From IMG/VR virus record IMGVR_UViG_3300044939_000165, positions 59,105 to 123,104 of that record: a stretch of DNA of 64,000 bases, one strand, 5' to 3'. Of this stretch, positions 26,874 to 36,339 are shown piece by piece. A model generated the notes under the pieces. That model was given only the letters and a program-made list of their open reading frames with translations. It was not told the DNA's origin and searched no databases. The translations under genes were made by a program, and so were the position numbers. Every line of letters begins with the position of its first letter. Position 1 is the stretch's first letter. Origin of the DNA: a virus.

Positions 26874-29054
26874 ATGTCAACTCTATTTACTCGCACATTT
26901 CTCAAGGGCATGGCTGACGGCATGTCCGATGCTGGACGCATGGCGCCTTTTGCAGATGACGACCTCGCCATCGGAGTCTTCGATAAAATTTCAACTGACC
27001 TCGGCCTACCACAGATCCTAGAAGGACCGCTGCCGAACGATGCCTACATCAAGATCGGCCAATGGCTCATCGACGCATCAGATGAGGCAGTAAGGCGCGG
27101 CTATGGGCCCTCCGCCTCGGTCCAAGCGATGGCAAAGCAGGCATCCTATATGCCGTTAGAAGAGCGAGCAATGAAAATTGCCTCCTACATGATGGCCAAA
27201 ACCGCAGAAGAAGCGTCACTAAACGATACTGGACCTAACACGCTAGAGAGCGCAGCGGAAACTAACGCACTCGCTGATCTCGACGAAGAAAATCGATCGT
27301 CGCTCCAATACCTTGTAGGCGCAGGTAACACCGACATGCCTGAAGGCGGTGTAGTCGGTAGGCAAATTCCTCACCCAATGGCTCCGAAAGGCCCCGCGAT
27401 CGACAACAGCCTCACGCACTTAGATAAACAATCGAGTGAAAAGATTGCGCGAGCTGTGCTGTTTATTCAAGACCTCGCTGCACGTGAAGCACCCGTGACG
27501 CCAAAGCTTGTTCTTGCGTCAGCAGCGCTTGCTGAAGGGGGTCCTCCTGGCCTTGAAACGATGGCCCACATTGTTGAGAACGTAAAGACTGCCGAAGAAC
27601 TCGATAACACTCTTGATCACGTACTAGATAAACAACAAGAGCATGGCGTTGAACCTGATCCAGAGCTCGTTGCAGCGATTGAACAGGTACTCGCGGATCA
27701 CGGTTTGATTGATGAGGATTACGACGATGACAGTGACGATGACAGTGACTATGACAGCGACGACGAAGCAAAAGTCGCCGCTGCAAAGGATGTAATGAAG
27801 AAAATTCGAAGCGCTGCACGTAGCGCAGGTAAAGCAATCCGACGTGCAGCAATTAAGACTAAAAACACCCTAGGAACGGCAGCTTCAAAGGTTAAGAGAC
27901 AGGCAGCTAGGGCTGGAACAGCAGTTGGAAGAGCGGCCAAGAGGCATGGTCCTGGAGCCGCTGTTGGTGCAATTCTGGGCGCAGCTGGCGGTGCTGCTGC
28001 AATGCATGCTTTGCATAATCGGGACGTGGACCAAGATGTAGAAGAAGATGTTTCAGAGGAAGCTGAAAAAGTCGCGCGCGCCACAATGTTCGTAGAAGGT
28101 CTCGCCAATCGCGAAGCACCTGTGACGCCAAAGCTTGTTCTTGCGTCAGCAGCGCTTGCCGAGGCAGGTACTCCTGGCCTCGAAGTAATGGCGCATATTA
28201 TGCAAAACGTAAAAACGGCTGAAGAACTTGACAACACTATTGATGACGTACTGGATGCACAAGAAGAGCATGGCGCTAAACCAAATACAAAACTTGTTTC
28301 TGCGGTCGCACAAGAACTCGCAGATCGAGGTTTGATTGATGAAGACAATGACTATGAACCTGATGAAAACGACGACGCAAAAGTCGCCGCTGCAAAGGAT
28401 GTAATGAAGAAGATTCGAAGCGCTGCACGTAGCGCAAGTAAAGCAATCCGACGTGCAGCAATTAAGACTAAAAACACCCTAGGAACGACAGCTTCAAAGG
28501 TTAAGAGACAAGCAGCTAGGGCTGGAGCGGCAGTCGGAAGAGCGGCCAAGAGGCATGGTCCTGGAGCCGCTGTTGGTGCAATTCTGGGCGCAGCTGGCGG
28601 TGCTGCTGCAATGCATGCTCTGCATAATCGAGGCGCGGACCAAGAAGAGCAAGAGTTCGATGAAAACGAATACGAAAAAGAAGCACAGCTTCTCGAAGTG
28701 TTGAAAGCAGCAGCAGACGGTTCACTGAATGAAGTGGACGAAAATACACTTGAAGATGCAGCGGAATACAATGCCAACGCTGAACTCGACAAAGAAAATC
28801 GCGAACCCGACGAATACATCACAGACAACGGTGAAACTGATATGCCAAATGTCGGGCAAGTTGGCGCTTTGCTAAATGCGCGTAACAATAAACGCGTAAA
28901 CTTTGAAGAAAAAGTAAAAGCTGCGGCCGCAAAGTGGGGTGGTTTACTCCCTGCAACGATGTCACAAAAAGAAAAACGTGCTCACGTAATTGCACTTGCT
29001 GGTATGCCTGAAGAACTGCGGGCAGGTTACATTGCGCAGCTGCGCCAAGAATGA
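26874..29054 (+). CDS. Modular protein with histone-H1-like basic repeats and glycine zippers
   Basis: The 726-residue protein contains a module of ~203 residues twice. Each has an acidic helical part (VTPKLVLASAALAE, then VKTAEELDNT and an Asp-rich end), a strongly basic part (AAAKDVMKKIRSAARS, IRRAAIKTKNTLG, KVKRQAARAG), and a Gly/Ala hydrophobic zipper (GAAVGAILGAAGGAAA). The basic part looks like histone H1 or bacterial H1-like proteins; the zipper could insert in a membrane. The N-terminal ~150 residues are acidic and helical. A third copy, more diverged, is in the next gene. Possible roles are DNA condensation in the capsid or an ejected internal protein; both are inference. It sits among virion genes. 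Confidence 0.75.
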   Translation: MSTLFTRTFLKGMADGMSDAGRMAPFADDDLAIGVFDKISTDLGLPQILEGPLPNDAYIKIGQWLIDASDEAVRRGYGPSASVQAMAKQASYMPLEERAMKIASYMMAKTAEEASLNDTGPNTLESAAETNALADLDEENRSSLQYLVGAGNTDMPEGGVVGRQIPHPMAPKGPAIDNSLTHLDKQSSEKIARAVLFIQDLAAREAPVTPKLVLASAALAEGGPPGLETMAHIVENVKTAEELDNTLDHVLDKQQEHGVEPDPELVAAIEQVLADHGLIDEDYDDDSDDDSDYDSDDEAKVAAAKDVMKKIRSAARSAGKAIRRAAIKTKNTLGTAASKVKRQAARAGTAVGRAAKRHGPGAAVGAILGAAGGAAAMHALHNRDVDQDVEEDVSEEAEKVARATMFVEGLANREAPVTPKLVLASAALAEAGTPGLEVMAHIMQNVKTAEELDNTIDDVLDAQEEHGAKPNTKLVSAVAQELADRGLIDEDNDYEPDENDDAKVAAAKDVMKKIRSAARSASKAIRRAAIKTKNTLGTTASKVKRQAARAGAAVGRAAKRHGPGAAVGAILGAAGGAAAMHALHNRGADQEEQEFDENEYEKEAQLLEVLKAAADGSLNEVDENTLEDAAEYNANAELDKENREPDEYITDNGETDMPNVGQVGALLNARNNKRVNFEEKVKAAAAKWGGLLPATMSQKEKRAHVIALAGMPEELRAGYIAQLRQE
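27771..28629 (+). repeat. Near-identical ~250-bp direct repeats, period 609 bp
   Basis: The basic/zipper part of the module is almost identical at the DNA level in two copies, 27771-28020 and 28380-28629, offset by 609 bp (203 codons). The acidic halves are more diverged. The near identity suggests recent duplication or gene conversion. Confidence 0.9.
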
Positions 29055-29083
29055 TCCTACATTCACAACTATTTCACCGAATA

Positions 29084-29128
29084 TGAATGCCTGTTATAGT
29101 ATGCATAGTAACAGGCATTCATTTTAAT
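29084..29128 (+). terminator. Rho-independent terminator
   Basis: A perfect 13-bp stem, arms 29084-29096 and 29109-29121 with a 12-base loop, followed by TTTTAATAAAA. It lies 30 bases after the stop of the H1-like modular gene. Confidence 0.85.
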
Positions 29129-29168
29129 AAAATAACCCCAATGTACTAAAACGAGGAACACCCCGACC

Positions 29169-30128
29169 ATGTCATGGATTACTCAAAATTCCAGACTGCC
29201 GTACTTTTACGACATCTATAACGCTGCATACAACCCAAAAGAAGCAGCTGCAAAAGATGTATTGAAAACTATTAAAAACAAAGCGCGCGCTGCGGGTAAA
29301 GCCTTAGGCCGCGCAGCATCAAAAGTTAATAAGAAGTCACGCTCATTAGGTAAATCACTTCTGCGCGCAGCTAGAAGACACGGTCCTGGGGTAGTAATCG
29401 GCGCAACGCTAGGTAGTGATCTAGTTTTCAGTCATGCTTTTAGCAAAGCTCTAGAAAGCAACGCTGCTCACAGAAAAAAAATGAGAGATGCTACTGAAAA
29501 TTTGAATAATGAGGAAACAGGTGAAAAAATCGCGCGTGCTGCGATGTTTGTAGAAAACCTTGCCAATCGAAATGCACCTGTAACACCAAAACTTGTACTT
29601 GCATCAGCAGCTCTAGCTGACAGTGGCACACCTGGCCTTGAAGTAATGGTTGATATCATTGAAAACGTAAAAACAGCAGAAGAACTCGACAACACACTTG
29701 ATCATGTACTAGATACGCATCAAGAACATGGAGTAGAACCAGACCCTGCGCTTGTTGCAGCAATCGAATATGTACTTGCTAAACATGGACTAATCGATGA
29801 TGACTATAACGTCGATGACGAAGACCATGTCCTAATTAATCCAAAAGTTGCAGCGGCAAAAGATACATTGAAAAGTCTAAAAAACAAAGCTCGTAGCGTA
29901 GGCAAAGCTATCGGACGCGCAGCCGCAAAAATTAAAGGAAAGGCAAAACGAGTGGCACGTGGAATCTATCGCCATAATAAGCCACTTATTAGCGGACTCA
30001 AAAGACACGGTATTGGCATGGCAATTGGCGCGCCGATAGGTGCTCTAACAATGTCTAAGTCTCTGGACGCAATCAAAGAACACGCAATCAGGGAGCACAA
30101 TCAAAACACACAAGAAGAAGAAGAGTGA
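29169..30128 (+). CDS. Second H1-like/glycine-zipper modular protein
   Basis: This 319-residue protein has a basic start (AAAKDVLKTIKNKARAAG, KSLLRAARRHGPG) and a complete copy of the acidic module of the preceding gene (VTPKLVLASAALADSG, VKTAEELDNTLDHVLD), followed by another basic part (LKNKARSVGKAIGRAA) and a short hydrophobic zipper. It is therefore a paralogue of the 726-residue protein with one module. It is preceded by a terminator and the sequence ACTAAAACGAGGA, and followed by another terminator, so it appears to be its own transcription unit. Confidence 0.75.
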   Translation: MSWITQNSRLPYFYDIYNAAYNPKEAAAKDVLKTIKNKARAAGKALGRAASKVNKKSRSLGKSLLRAARRHGPGVVIGATLGSDLVFSHAFSKALESNAAHRKKMRDATENLNNEETGEKIARAAMFVENLANRNAPVTPKLVLASAALADSGTPGLEVMVDIIENVKTAEELDNTLDHVLDTHQEHGVEPDPALVAAIEYVLAKHGLIDDDYNVDDEDHVLINPKVAAAKDTLKSLKNKARSVGKAIGRAAAKIKGKAKRVARGIYRHNKPLISGLKRHGIGMAIGAPIGALTMSKSLDAIKEHAIREHNQNTQEEEE

Positions 30129-30183
30129 CTTTCGGTGCTAAAACAACGTAGACATAATCAAAACAAAAACTGAATCTATGACA

Positions 30184-30227
30184 AAACGCCTACCGCCGTA
30201 TACTTTAGCGGTAGGCGTTTATTTTTT
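30184..30227 (+). terminator. Rho-independent terminator
   Basis: Perfect 13-bp stem, arms 30184-30196 and 30208-30220, with an 11-base loop and an ATTTTTT tail. The RBS of the next gene (AGGAG) follows directly, so a promoter must overlap or readthrough must occur. Confidence 0.9.
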
Positions 30228-30241
30228 AGGAGCTCTTCCCA

Positions 30242-32974
30242 ATGCCCATGAACGGTTTTCCGCTCTCACAGTCGCCTCGTACACAAAGCTTCGCTCAGCC
30301 CGTAAGTCCTAGCGACGAAGAGGAGCTTTTTTCTAAAGGATTTTCAGACCTTGCGTATCAAGCATTTCAAAAGACTCACCCAGAACTATATCGAGATCTC
30401 GTATCCTTCCGCGTATTAGCAACTGACGCACCCGCTGGTGAAGGCATCGGTGCGTTCATCCTCAAACGTGAAGCTGAGATTCTATTTGTCCCAGCAGTAG
30501 TTGTAGATAACGCCGTAAAGCCCCTCGATATAATGTATGTACGGTCAAAAGACCGATTTTATCCGCTTACAGCTGCATGGATCGAAAAAGTCACTACCAA
30601 CGGTATAAGCTCCCTCGGCCAAGGCGTTGAACTACCCCAAGATCTTAACACAGACGTCGACATCAGAAATATTGTCGTACCGCCTACAACGGGACGTTAT
30701 AGTTACGCTGCCGAATTTGATCCTACAACAGTCAGCGACGAAGAACTTTTCGAAGTATTTCGCGCTGCATATGAAAACGAAAAACGCGCGGCAAACGACG
30801 CCCCATTTGTTTTTCCTGAACTAGTGAGCCGCTTGCCAGATGGCATCAAAACAGCGTACACGAAGTGGTTAACAAAGCATCCGCGTTACCTCCGTAAAAT
30901 GGCGGAAATTTACGGCGCGGACGTCCTACGCGACGCATTCGCTATGCGTGAAGCGCCAGCCAAAACAGCGGCTGGATTCCGTACTGAAATACCACTTAAG
31001 CACGATGTTTATCTTGCCGTCGCAGGTACCCCTCTGCAAGAAGTGCGGAAAGAAATCGCACCAGACGAAGTACCTAGAGCTTACCAAGCACTGCGTTACT
31101 ACGGCTTCTATATCAAGGACCGACGGACTGGTCCGCTAAGTGATATCGCTGTATTCAACGAAGAAGCACTAGCGCTAACAACACCCGAGTACCCCGGCGT
31201 TTACCGTGTATACTTAGCAGATGGCACAAATGAAAAAGCAATCATTGTAACACATCCAATTTGCGTGGAACCACCGAAAACAGACCATCAAGTGATGGCA
31301 TACGGTGCATACAACCGTAAAACACTCAACGAAGTACCTTCCCCATACAACAAAAGCGACCGAAAGTACCTCGTGCTTTTTGTTGATGGGCGAGGCGGAT
31401 GCATTTCAGAACTCGTCGCGGAGCCCATCGTCCACGATACATTCGGTGAAATCACTGCAATGCTTAAAGCATTGACACGTGAAAGCCCACAAGCAAATCA
31501 ACGAGGCGTATTGATCTCGTCTGAAGATTTGACACTACGTGCAACCGAGCCATTCACCGCGGAGCAACCTACAACTCGCGGTGACATAATTTCTTTTGGT
31601 ACTGATAACAATATAACAATTGTAATTTCAAAAAAAATGCGGGGATCAAAAATCGTGGCGCCTCCCTCGCAAAACGTCATGGTTTTCCCACAAAGCTATC
31701 GTTGGTTTCCAATCAAAAAACAGATTACCGAACGTGATTTACTTACGCGCCCACAGCTAATTATGAGAGCAATCGAAGAAAAGATCAGTGAAAAAACTGG
31801 CGCCATACGTATCAAAGTTGCACGTGATCATGACGGGTTCCGTGTAGGTAATGAACGCACCAAGCTATCAGCACTCGAAGCTGTCGTCAAAGTTGCCAAT
31901 CTATACGGCGTAAGCGTTCCAGATGCTTCGCGCGTCGTTGAAGCAGTAGCTAATGATCTACCACTCAAAGCATGGGCCATGCCGAAAATGGCTGCACCTA
32001 ATAACAACGAACTTCCGCCCGAAATGCAAGATCCAAATGCGATGGCTGCTACACAAACACCACCACAAATGACAGGGATTGACCTCGCCATCGCAGAAAA
32101 GATGCAACTAATCCAAGCGCAGCGTGCAGCGCTAGACCAAATGGAACAAATGCTTCTTGAACTTCAAAACCGAGCCCAAAGCATCGACCAGGGTGGTGGC
32201 GCAATGGCCGCTCCCATTGGAGCAGCAAGCATGGTAGCGGGACCAGCACAAAACATGATGGGGCAATCAGCTATGGCACCCGTTCCAGATATGAATCAAC
32301 AATATTTCATGCAGGGAGGGCCAGGCTATCCACTAATGCAGGAAGCTGTTCCATACGCAATGCAAAACGTTGATCCTAACGCGATGCAAAACGTAGACCC
32401 ATACGCAATGCAAAGCGGTGATCCATACGCAATGCAAAGCAGTGATCCATACGCAATGCAAAACGTTGATCCAAACGCGATGCAAAACGTTGATCCAAAC
32501 GCGATGCAAAACGTTGATCCGAACGCGATGCAAAACGTTGATCCGAACGCGATGCAAAGCGGTGATCCAAATGCAATGCAAGGGCAATCTCTACCGCAAC
32601 CGGTAATGACTAAAGAACCAAACCCAACACTTTTTGCCGAACAAATTGCACCACAATTCCTTGACCAAGCTATTGAACTCGATCAAGACGGAGTCTTCGA
32701 CGTAGCGGCGGTAGCGTCACTTGCTAACGTGCGTAGTATCCGTTCTCTCCTTCAAAATTACTTACCTTCACTTGACAATGCGCTCGATCGCCTAGGACGC
32801 ACACTTTTGCTGCTCTACATAAAAAGCAAGCAAATCCGCGAACGAATTGGAGAAGAAGCTTATATAACAATGGAGCAAGTCGTCCGCGACGTATTCCGTA
32901 TGCTGGGCGATGCGATTCTAACGTTAGAACAGTACGGCGACCAACTGTTACCTAAAAATCAGCGCACGACATAA
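30242..32974 (+). CDS. Large virion-type protein with octapeptide repeats
   Basis: The 910-residue protein (ATG 30242; GGAG about 11 bases upstream) has no enzyme motifs I recognise. The first ~580 residues are mixed alpha/beta and include KTA-type sites (APAKTAAGF). Residues ~590-700 are low-complexity, rich in Met, Gln, Ala and Pro. Then come about ten copies of the 8-residue unit D-P-[NY]-A-M-Q-[NS]-[VGS], and a helical C-terminus ([17 protein letters not shown]). Its size and position suggest a structural or internal virion protein; the repeat may be a flexible spacer. Confidence 0.75.
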   Translation: MPMNGFPLSQSPRTQSFAQPVSPSDEEELFSKGFSDLAYQAFQKTHPELYRDLVSFRVLATDAPAGEGIGAFILKREAEILFVPAVVVDNAVKPLDIMYVRSKDRFYPLTAAWIEKVTTNGISSLGQGVELPQDLNTDVDIRNIVVPPTTGRYSYAAEFDPTTVSDEELFEVFRAAYENEKRAANDAPFVFPELVSRLPDGIKTAYTKWLTKHPRYLRKMAEIYGADVLRDAFAMREAPAKTAAGFRTEIPLKHDVYLAVAGTPLQEVRKEIAPDEVPRAYQALRYYGFYIKDRRTGPLSDIAVFNEEALALTTPEYPGVYRVYLADGTNEKAIIVTHPICVEPPKTDHQVMAYGAYNRKTLNEVPSPYNKSDRKYLVLFVDGRGGCISELVAEPIVHDTFGEITAMLKALTRESPQANQRGVLISSEDLTLRATEPFTAEQPTTRGDIISFGTDNNITIVISKKMRGSKIVAPPSQNVMVFPQSYRWFPIKKQITERDLLTRPQLIMRAIEEKISEKTGAIRIKVARDHDGFRVGNERTKLSALEAVVKVANLYGVSVPDASRVVEAVANDLPLKAWAMPKMAAPNNNELPPEMQDPNAMAATQTPPQMTGIDLAIAEKMQLIQAQRAALDQMEQMLLELQNRAQSIDQGGGAMAAPIGAASMVAGPAQNMMGQSAMAPVPDMNQQYFMQGGPGYPLMQEAVPYAMQNVDPNAMQNVDPYAMQSGDPYAMQSSDPYAMQNVDPNAMQNVDPNAMQNVDPNAMQNVDPNAMQSGDPNAMQGQSLPQPVMTKEPNPTLFAEQIAPQFLDQAIELDQDGVFDVAAVASLANVRSIRSLLQNYLPSLDNALDRLGRTLLLLYIKSKQIRERIGEEAYITMEQVVRDVFRMLGDAILTLEQYGDQLLPKNQRTT
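32351..32582 (+). repeat. In-frame 24-bp tandem repeats
   Basis: About ten copies of a 24-bp unit of the type GATCCNNACGCNATGCAAAA encode the octapeptide repeat of the large virion protein. There are no unique spacers, so this is not a CRISPR array. Copy-number change would keep the frame. Confidence 0.92.
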
Positions 32975-33071
32975 TTAACGCAGCATATAACCGACAAAGC
33001 TGCGTACGGCATAATTAACATAGCATGTTGCAGACAGAACCGCGAACAACATAATCAACGTAACATGTTGC
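32971..33071 (+). repeat. Imperfect 40-bp tandem repeat in an intergenic gap
   Basis: ATAATTAACG, ATAATTAACA and ATAATCAACG begin at 32971, 33011 and 33051, exactly 40 bp apart, and each is followed by a related GCATRTTGC-type element. The third copy supplies the ATG of the next gene at 33065; the second copy has an ATG in the same place that soon meets a stop. Possible operator or expansion of a translation start region. Confidence 0.65.
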
Positions 33072-33769
33072 CCACTGTCGCACCATGCCACCGTTACCAA
33101 AAGATCGCAGCGCTTGCTGAAAAGAAGGACGCTGAACCGCCAGCGGATCCGCTCGATCTTGCACTTTTCAATATATTACGTGGACAGACAGATAACCAAA
33201 TTGTAGCGACTGCCTACGAAATCTACCGTTCACCATACCATCACGTCATGGACGCGCTGTGCTTGTGTGCAGCAAATGCCACCGAGGTCGAATCAGCGTT
33301 AGAACTGCGCGAAGGAGTTTACGCCGTTTACCAGACCCTGTTCTTTGATCGCACAGTTTTCAACAGCGTCTTTGCAATGCGGCAATACGTTGAACAGCTT
33401 CAACTAACTAAAAATGAACGCGAAATCTACGAACTGGCACTGATAGAAGGCGCCACGCGCTTACTCGATCGTTACCGTCTAAAGCCACGCCCAGCACTAG
33501 ATCCACAAGTAGTCTTAGAAGACATAATGAATGAGGCATACAGCCGTGCATTCGAACATCGAGGTAAACCCATTACTAGCAAAGCTGCGCAAGAATCGTT
33601 CAAATGGGGACGTGCTGCTGCCGCAACAGCTGCCACTATCAAAAGCGCAACAGCCACAAACCGCGTATCAGACGCACTAGCTGCATTAGAATTTGCTTTG
33701 ACAAGTAAAAGTCTAACGAAAACACCTGAAGAACTTGGCATAACACGAGACGAAATCCTAAAAGAATAA
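33065..33769 (+). CDS. Helical hypothetical protein
   Basis: The 234-residue protein (ATG 33065, MLPTVAPCHRYQKIAALAEK) is mostly alpha-helical with a Cys pair (LCLCAANAT). It carries K-I-A near the N-terminus and the helix ATRLLDRYRLKPR, akin to the [RK]Y-x-L motif of neighbours. No family recognised. It starts inside the third 40-bp repeat. Likely a structural or internal virion protein. Confidence 0.65.
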   Translation: MLPTVAPCHRYQKIAALAEKKDAEPPADPLDLALFNILRGQTDNQIVATAYEIYRSPYHHVMDALCLCAANATEVESALELREGVYAVYQTLFFDRTVFNSVFAMRQYVEQLQLTKNEREIYELALIEGATRLLDRYRLKPRPALDPQVVLEDIMNEAYSRAFEHRGKPITSKAAQESFKWGRAAAATAATIKSATATNRVSDALAALEFALTSKSLTKTPEELGITRDEILKE

Positions 33770-33789
33770 ATACCTCTTATTCTTGAGAT

Positions 33790-34650
33790 ATGCCGATGGC
33801 TACATGGGATAACGCTGACTTTGATCGCGAGGCAACCGCCATCGCGCGTGCTTTTTGGGCCGGCCGCGACCAAAACGGCGCGTCACTGAATGAACTCGCA
33901 ACAAAAGTTGCACGCGACAACGGTCTCAACCCCGAACAAATCCGCCGCCTCTGCCGCAACACCAACACCAAAGCATTTGAGCAGAAATACGCAGCATTAA
34001 AAGGGCAGGCAGATCGCTCACCTTATTTTGAACTAGCTGACCCAGAAGCCGTAATTGAAAATCTACGACAAACTGTAGCGGTTGCTCACACAAAACAAGC
34101 TGAGGCTGAATATCCAGATTTACCTGACGAATACGCGCCTCCTCCTCCAAACCCTAAACTCTTCGCACGAGAAAAAATTGCTGCACTGACCCACGAAATC
34201 GATAATTTCTTACCATCCTATCGTTCCCCATTCGTAGAACTACGTCGCGCAGAAAAACAAGCTGCCGATCTCGCGATCGAGCGCCATCAATTGAACTTCG
34301 CATGGGATGACGCCATAAACGCTATAGTCGAACATACACGATACCAAAATTGGAACCACGACGATTTCGAAAAAAACGCAGTGGCACTTTTTGGTGCCGA
34401 TGTGTTACCAGAGCTGAATGCTATTCGTTACCGCTGCGGCCGCAGTGAATTAGGAGAAGGTGCAGCAGAAAACGAAGTCAAAATGAAGCTCGCCGAATTA
34501 CAACAAAAATGGGTCGGTATACCAGACGAGCTTACGAATCGCCTTAAAGTTGCTATGGAAATTCGTGCTAAGTTTGAAACACTTATCGAACGCCAAAACA
34601 AAATCGCAACAAAAATTGCTAACCTAAAGAAAGTTACGCGTCATGGATAA
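33790..34650 (+). CDS. Coiled-coil hypothetical protein
   Basis: 286 residues from ATG 33790 (a second ATG at 33796 is equally possible). An N-terminal helical region (LNELATKVARDNGLNPEQI) has a helix-turn-helix appearance, but the HTH assignment is weak. The middle has a Pro-rich stretch (YAPPPPNPK) next to REKIAAL, and the C-terminus is a long coiled coil ending LIERQNKIATKIANLKKV. It overlaps the next gene by 8 bases. Function unknown. Confidence 0.65.
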   Translation: MPMATWDNADFDREATAIARAFWAGRDQNGASLNELATKVARDNGLNPEQIRRLCRNTNTKAFEQKYAALKGQADRSPYFELADPEAVIENLRQTVAVAHTKQAEAEYPDLPDEYAPPPPNPKLFAREKIAALTHEIDNFLPSYRSPFVELRRAEKQAADLAIERHQLNFAWDDAINAIVEHTRYQNWNHDDFEKNAVALFGADVLPELNAIRYRCGRSELGEGAAENEVKMKLAELQQKWVGIPDELTNRLKVAMEIRAKFETLIERQNKIATKIANLKKVTRHG

Positions 34651-36082
34651 CATTACTAACGAAGTACTTTCATACATTGACGCTAACCTAGAAAAAAACG
34701 CCAATATTTTTCACCAAATCGCCGCAGGTCTACGCGGATTTCGTCAAGGTGCGGCAGAAGCAGCGCGCAACCAAAAAACACGTGCAGCACTCCAACGTGC
34801 AATCAATACGCTGCATACTCATGGCGCACTACCACGTAAAGGCCTACTGACAACGAACGTCGCACAAGGCGTCGGTGTTGGTGCAAGAGGTCCTGGTTTT
34901 TTTGCGCGTATGAGCGAACGCTTGCGCGGCGCACTAGCCGGAGCAAAACAAGAATTCTCCGCAGTGCGCGCAGCCGATAAAGCCGTCGCACAATTACGAA
35001 GGCTACAGCGAGAAGAGCAGGAATTACGTAATGCTGCGCAACTTGCGCGACAGCATGGACTACTCGCTAATCGACGCGCGTGGCGTAACAATTACTCAAA
35101 TATGACGCCTGAAGAGTACCTCAAAATGCAGGGACACAAAGTACCTGCACATTACCGGGCGCGTCCAGCAACTCGTACTCCTCAGGAAGCATCAACCTCT
35201 ACGGCATCTAACACATCACATAACGCACAACCTGCTACTCAAACTCCCACTCCTCTTCCCACAAAATCTACTGCTCAAACTCCCACTCCTTCCGCAAAAT
35301 CTACTGCTCAAACTCCCACTTCTCCCGTAGAATCTACTGCTCAAACTCCCGCACTTCCCGAAACGCCCACTACTCAAACTTCAACACCCACTACTCAAAC
35401 TTCACACCAGGCGCAACAAAACGTAGCTGCGACCGAAATCCCAGATAATTATAGTTCAACGCTTGAACCAGGTTGGATCGAGCGTAATGCATTACCAATC
35501 GGACTAACCGTTGGTGGTCTCGCGCTCGGCTCATCTCTACTTCGGGGAGGACCAACTGCCGCTGAACAGGACGCCCGCATACAAGATTACATGAACAACG
35601 CGGCGTACGACATGACGACACCTATGCCAACAATGTCTGTATACGCCAGTTACGATGACTTCGCTGAAGAAAAGCAGGCAGCGTCTACACAAGTCTATCC
35701 TCTAATGCAGAACGCCATGGCCCAGGCGCTGGCCAACCAGCTTGCTCAAAAATTTGTAGGAGAACCAATCGACGCCGTTCATAAAGTCCTCAAGAAAAAG
35801 TTTTTCGATGATCCAAAACACCGCGAAGCATTCCAAAAAGCACTAGAAAGTGACGACATGCTCCAAGCTGAATATCGTGAAAATCCTAAAGGATTGATCG
35901 ATGCATACGACACACTCAAAAATTTTGCGCCGTCAATCGCTAAAAATCCATCAGCAACTCGCAGCTTTCTTCGGCAAGCAACTATGGCAAAAATGCACGG
36001 ATCCGGACTAGATTTTGCGACAATCCGTTTGATGGCTGAAACTGAAAAATTCATCCAAAACGCAAAAGGGCGTGATGCGTAA
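34643..36082 (+). CDS. Thr/Pro-repeat protein with hydrophobic segment
   Basis: 479 residues (MDNITNEVLSYID). The N-terminal ~150 residues are basic and helical (AAGLRGFRQGAAEAAR). Residues ~175-260 contain a repeat of the form K-S-T-A-Q-T-P-T, visible in DNA at about 35231-35402. A hydrophobic segment NALPIGLTVGGLALGSSLL follows, then EEKQAAS and a helical C-terminus. This order (basic head, low-complexity linker, membrane-type segment) fits an internal or ejected virion protein, as inference. It overlaps its neighbours by a few bases on both sides. Confidence 0.65.
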   Translation: MDNITNEVLSYIDANLEKNANIFHQIAAGLRGFRQGAAEAARNQKTRAALQRAINTLHTHGALPRKGLLTTNVAQGVGVGARGPGFFARMSERLRGALAGAKQEFSAVRAADKAVAQLRRLQREEQELRNAAQLARQHGLLANRRAWRNNYSNMTPEEYLKMQGHKVPAHYRARPATRTPQEASTSTASNTSHNAQPATQTPTPLPTKSTAQTPTPSAKSTAQTPTSPVESTAQTPALPETPTTQTSTPTTQTSHQAQQNVAATEIPDNYSSTLEPGWIERNALPIGLTVGGLALGSSLLRGGPTAAEQDARIQDYMNNAAYDMTTPMPTMSVYASYDDFAEEKQAASTQVYPLMQNAMAQALANQLAQKFVGEPIDAVHKVLKKKFFDDPKHREAFQKALESDDMLQAEYRENPKGLIDAYDTLKNFAPSIAKNPSATRSFLRQATMAKMHGSGLDFATIRLMAETEKFIQNAKGRDA

Positions 36083-36339
36083 TGAACATTGATAACCTAG
36101 TTTCACCGCGATTACGCGCAGCGCTACGCACACACGGCTGGGCAAAACTCGCATTTGAAGTTGTTTATCGACGAGGTGGCTACCCCCCTGCTGCGCCAAC
36201 GCTACCAGAAGCCGTCAAAGCCTTAGCTATGAAGATCGCTGTAGATCATGTAAACCAAAGCATTATCCGTGACGGTATCACAGCATATAAGGAACTGTAC
36301 AATCTAAACGCCGAAAAGGAATGGCATAATGATAAATAA
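36082..36339 (+). CDS. Small hypothetical protein
   Basis: 85 residues (MNIDNLVSPRLRAAL). It includes GWAKLAFEVVYRRGG, with a K-L-A site, and a helical C-terminus (HVNQSIIRDGITAYKELY). Start and stop overlap both neighbours, so it belongs to the same translationally linked group. No family recognised. Confidence 0.65.
   Translation: MNIDNLVSPRLRAALRTHGWAKLAFEVVYRRGGYPPAAPTLPEAVKALAMKIAVDHVNQSIIRDGITAYKELYNLNAEKEWHNDK

Noticed and set aside
27749-28348. Minus-strand Ser/Ala ORFs opposite the H1-like modules (also 28352-28888)
   Set aside because: Shadows of the basic repeat; low-complexity and no RBS.
32333-32587. Minus-strand repeat ORF and possible CRISPR array at the 24-bp repeats
   Set aside because: Period 24 bp with no spacers and clearly in frame with the plus gene.
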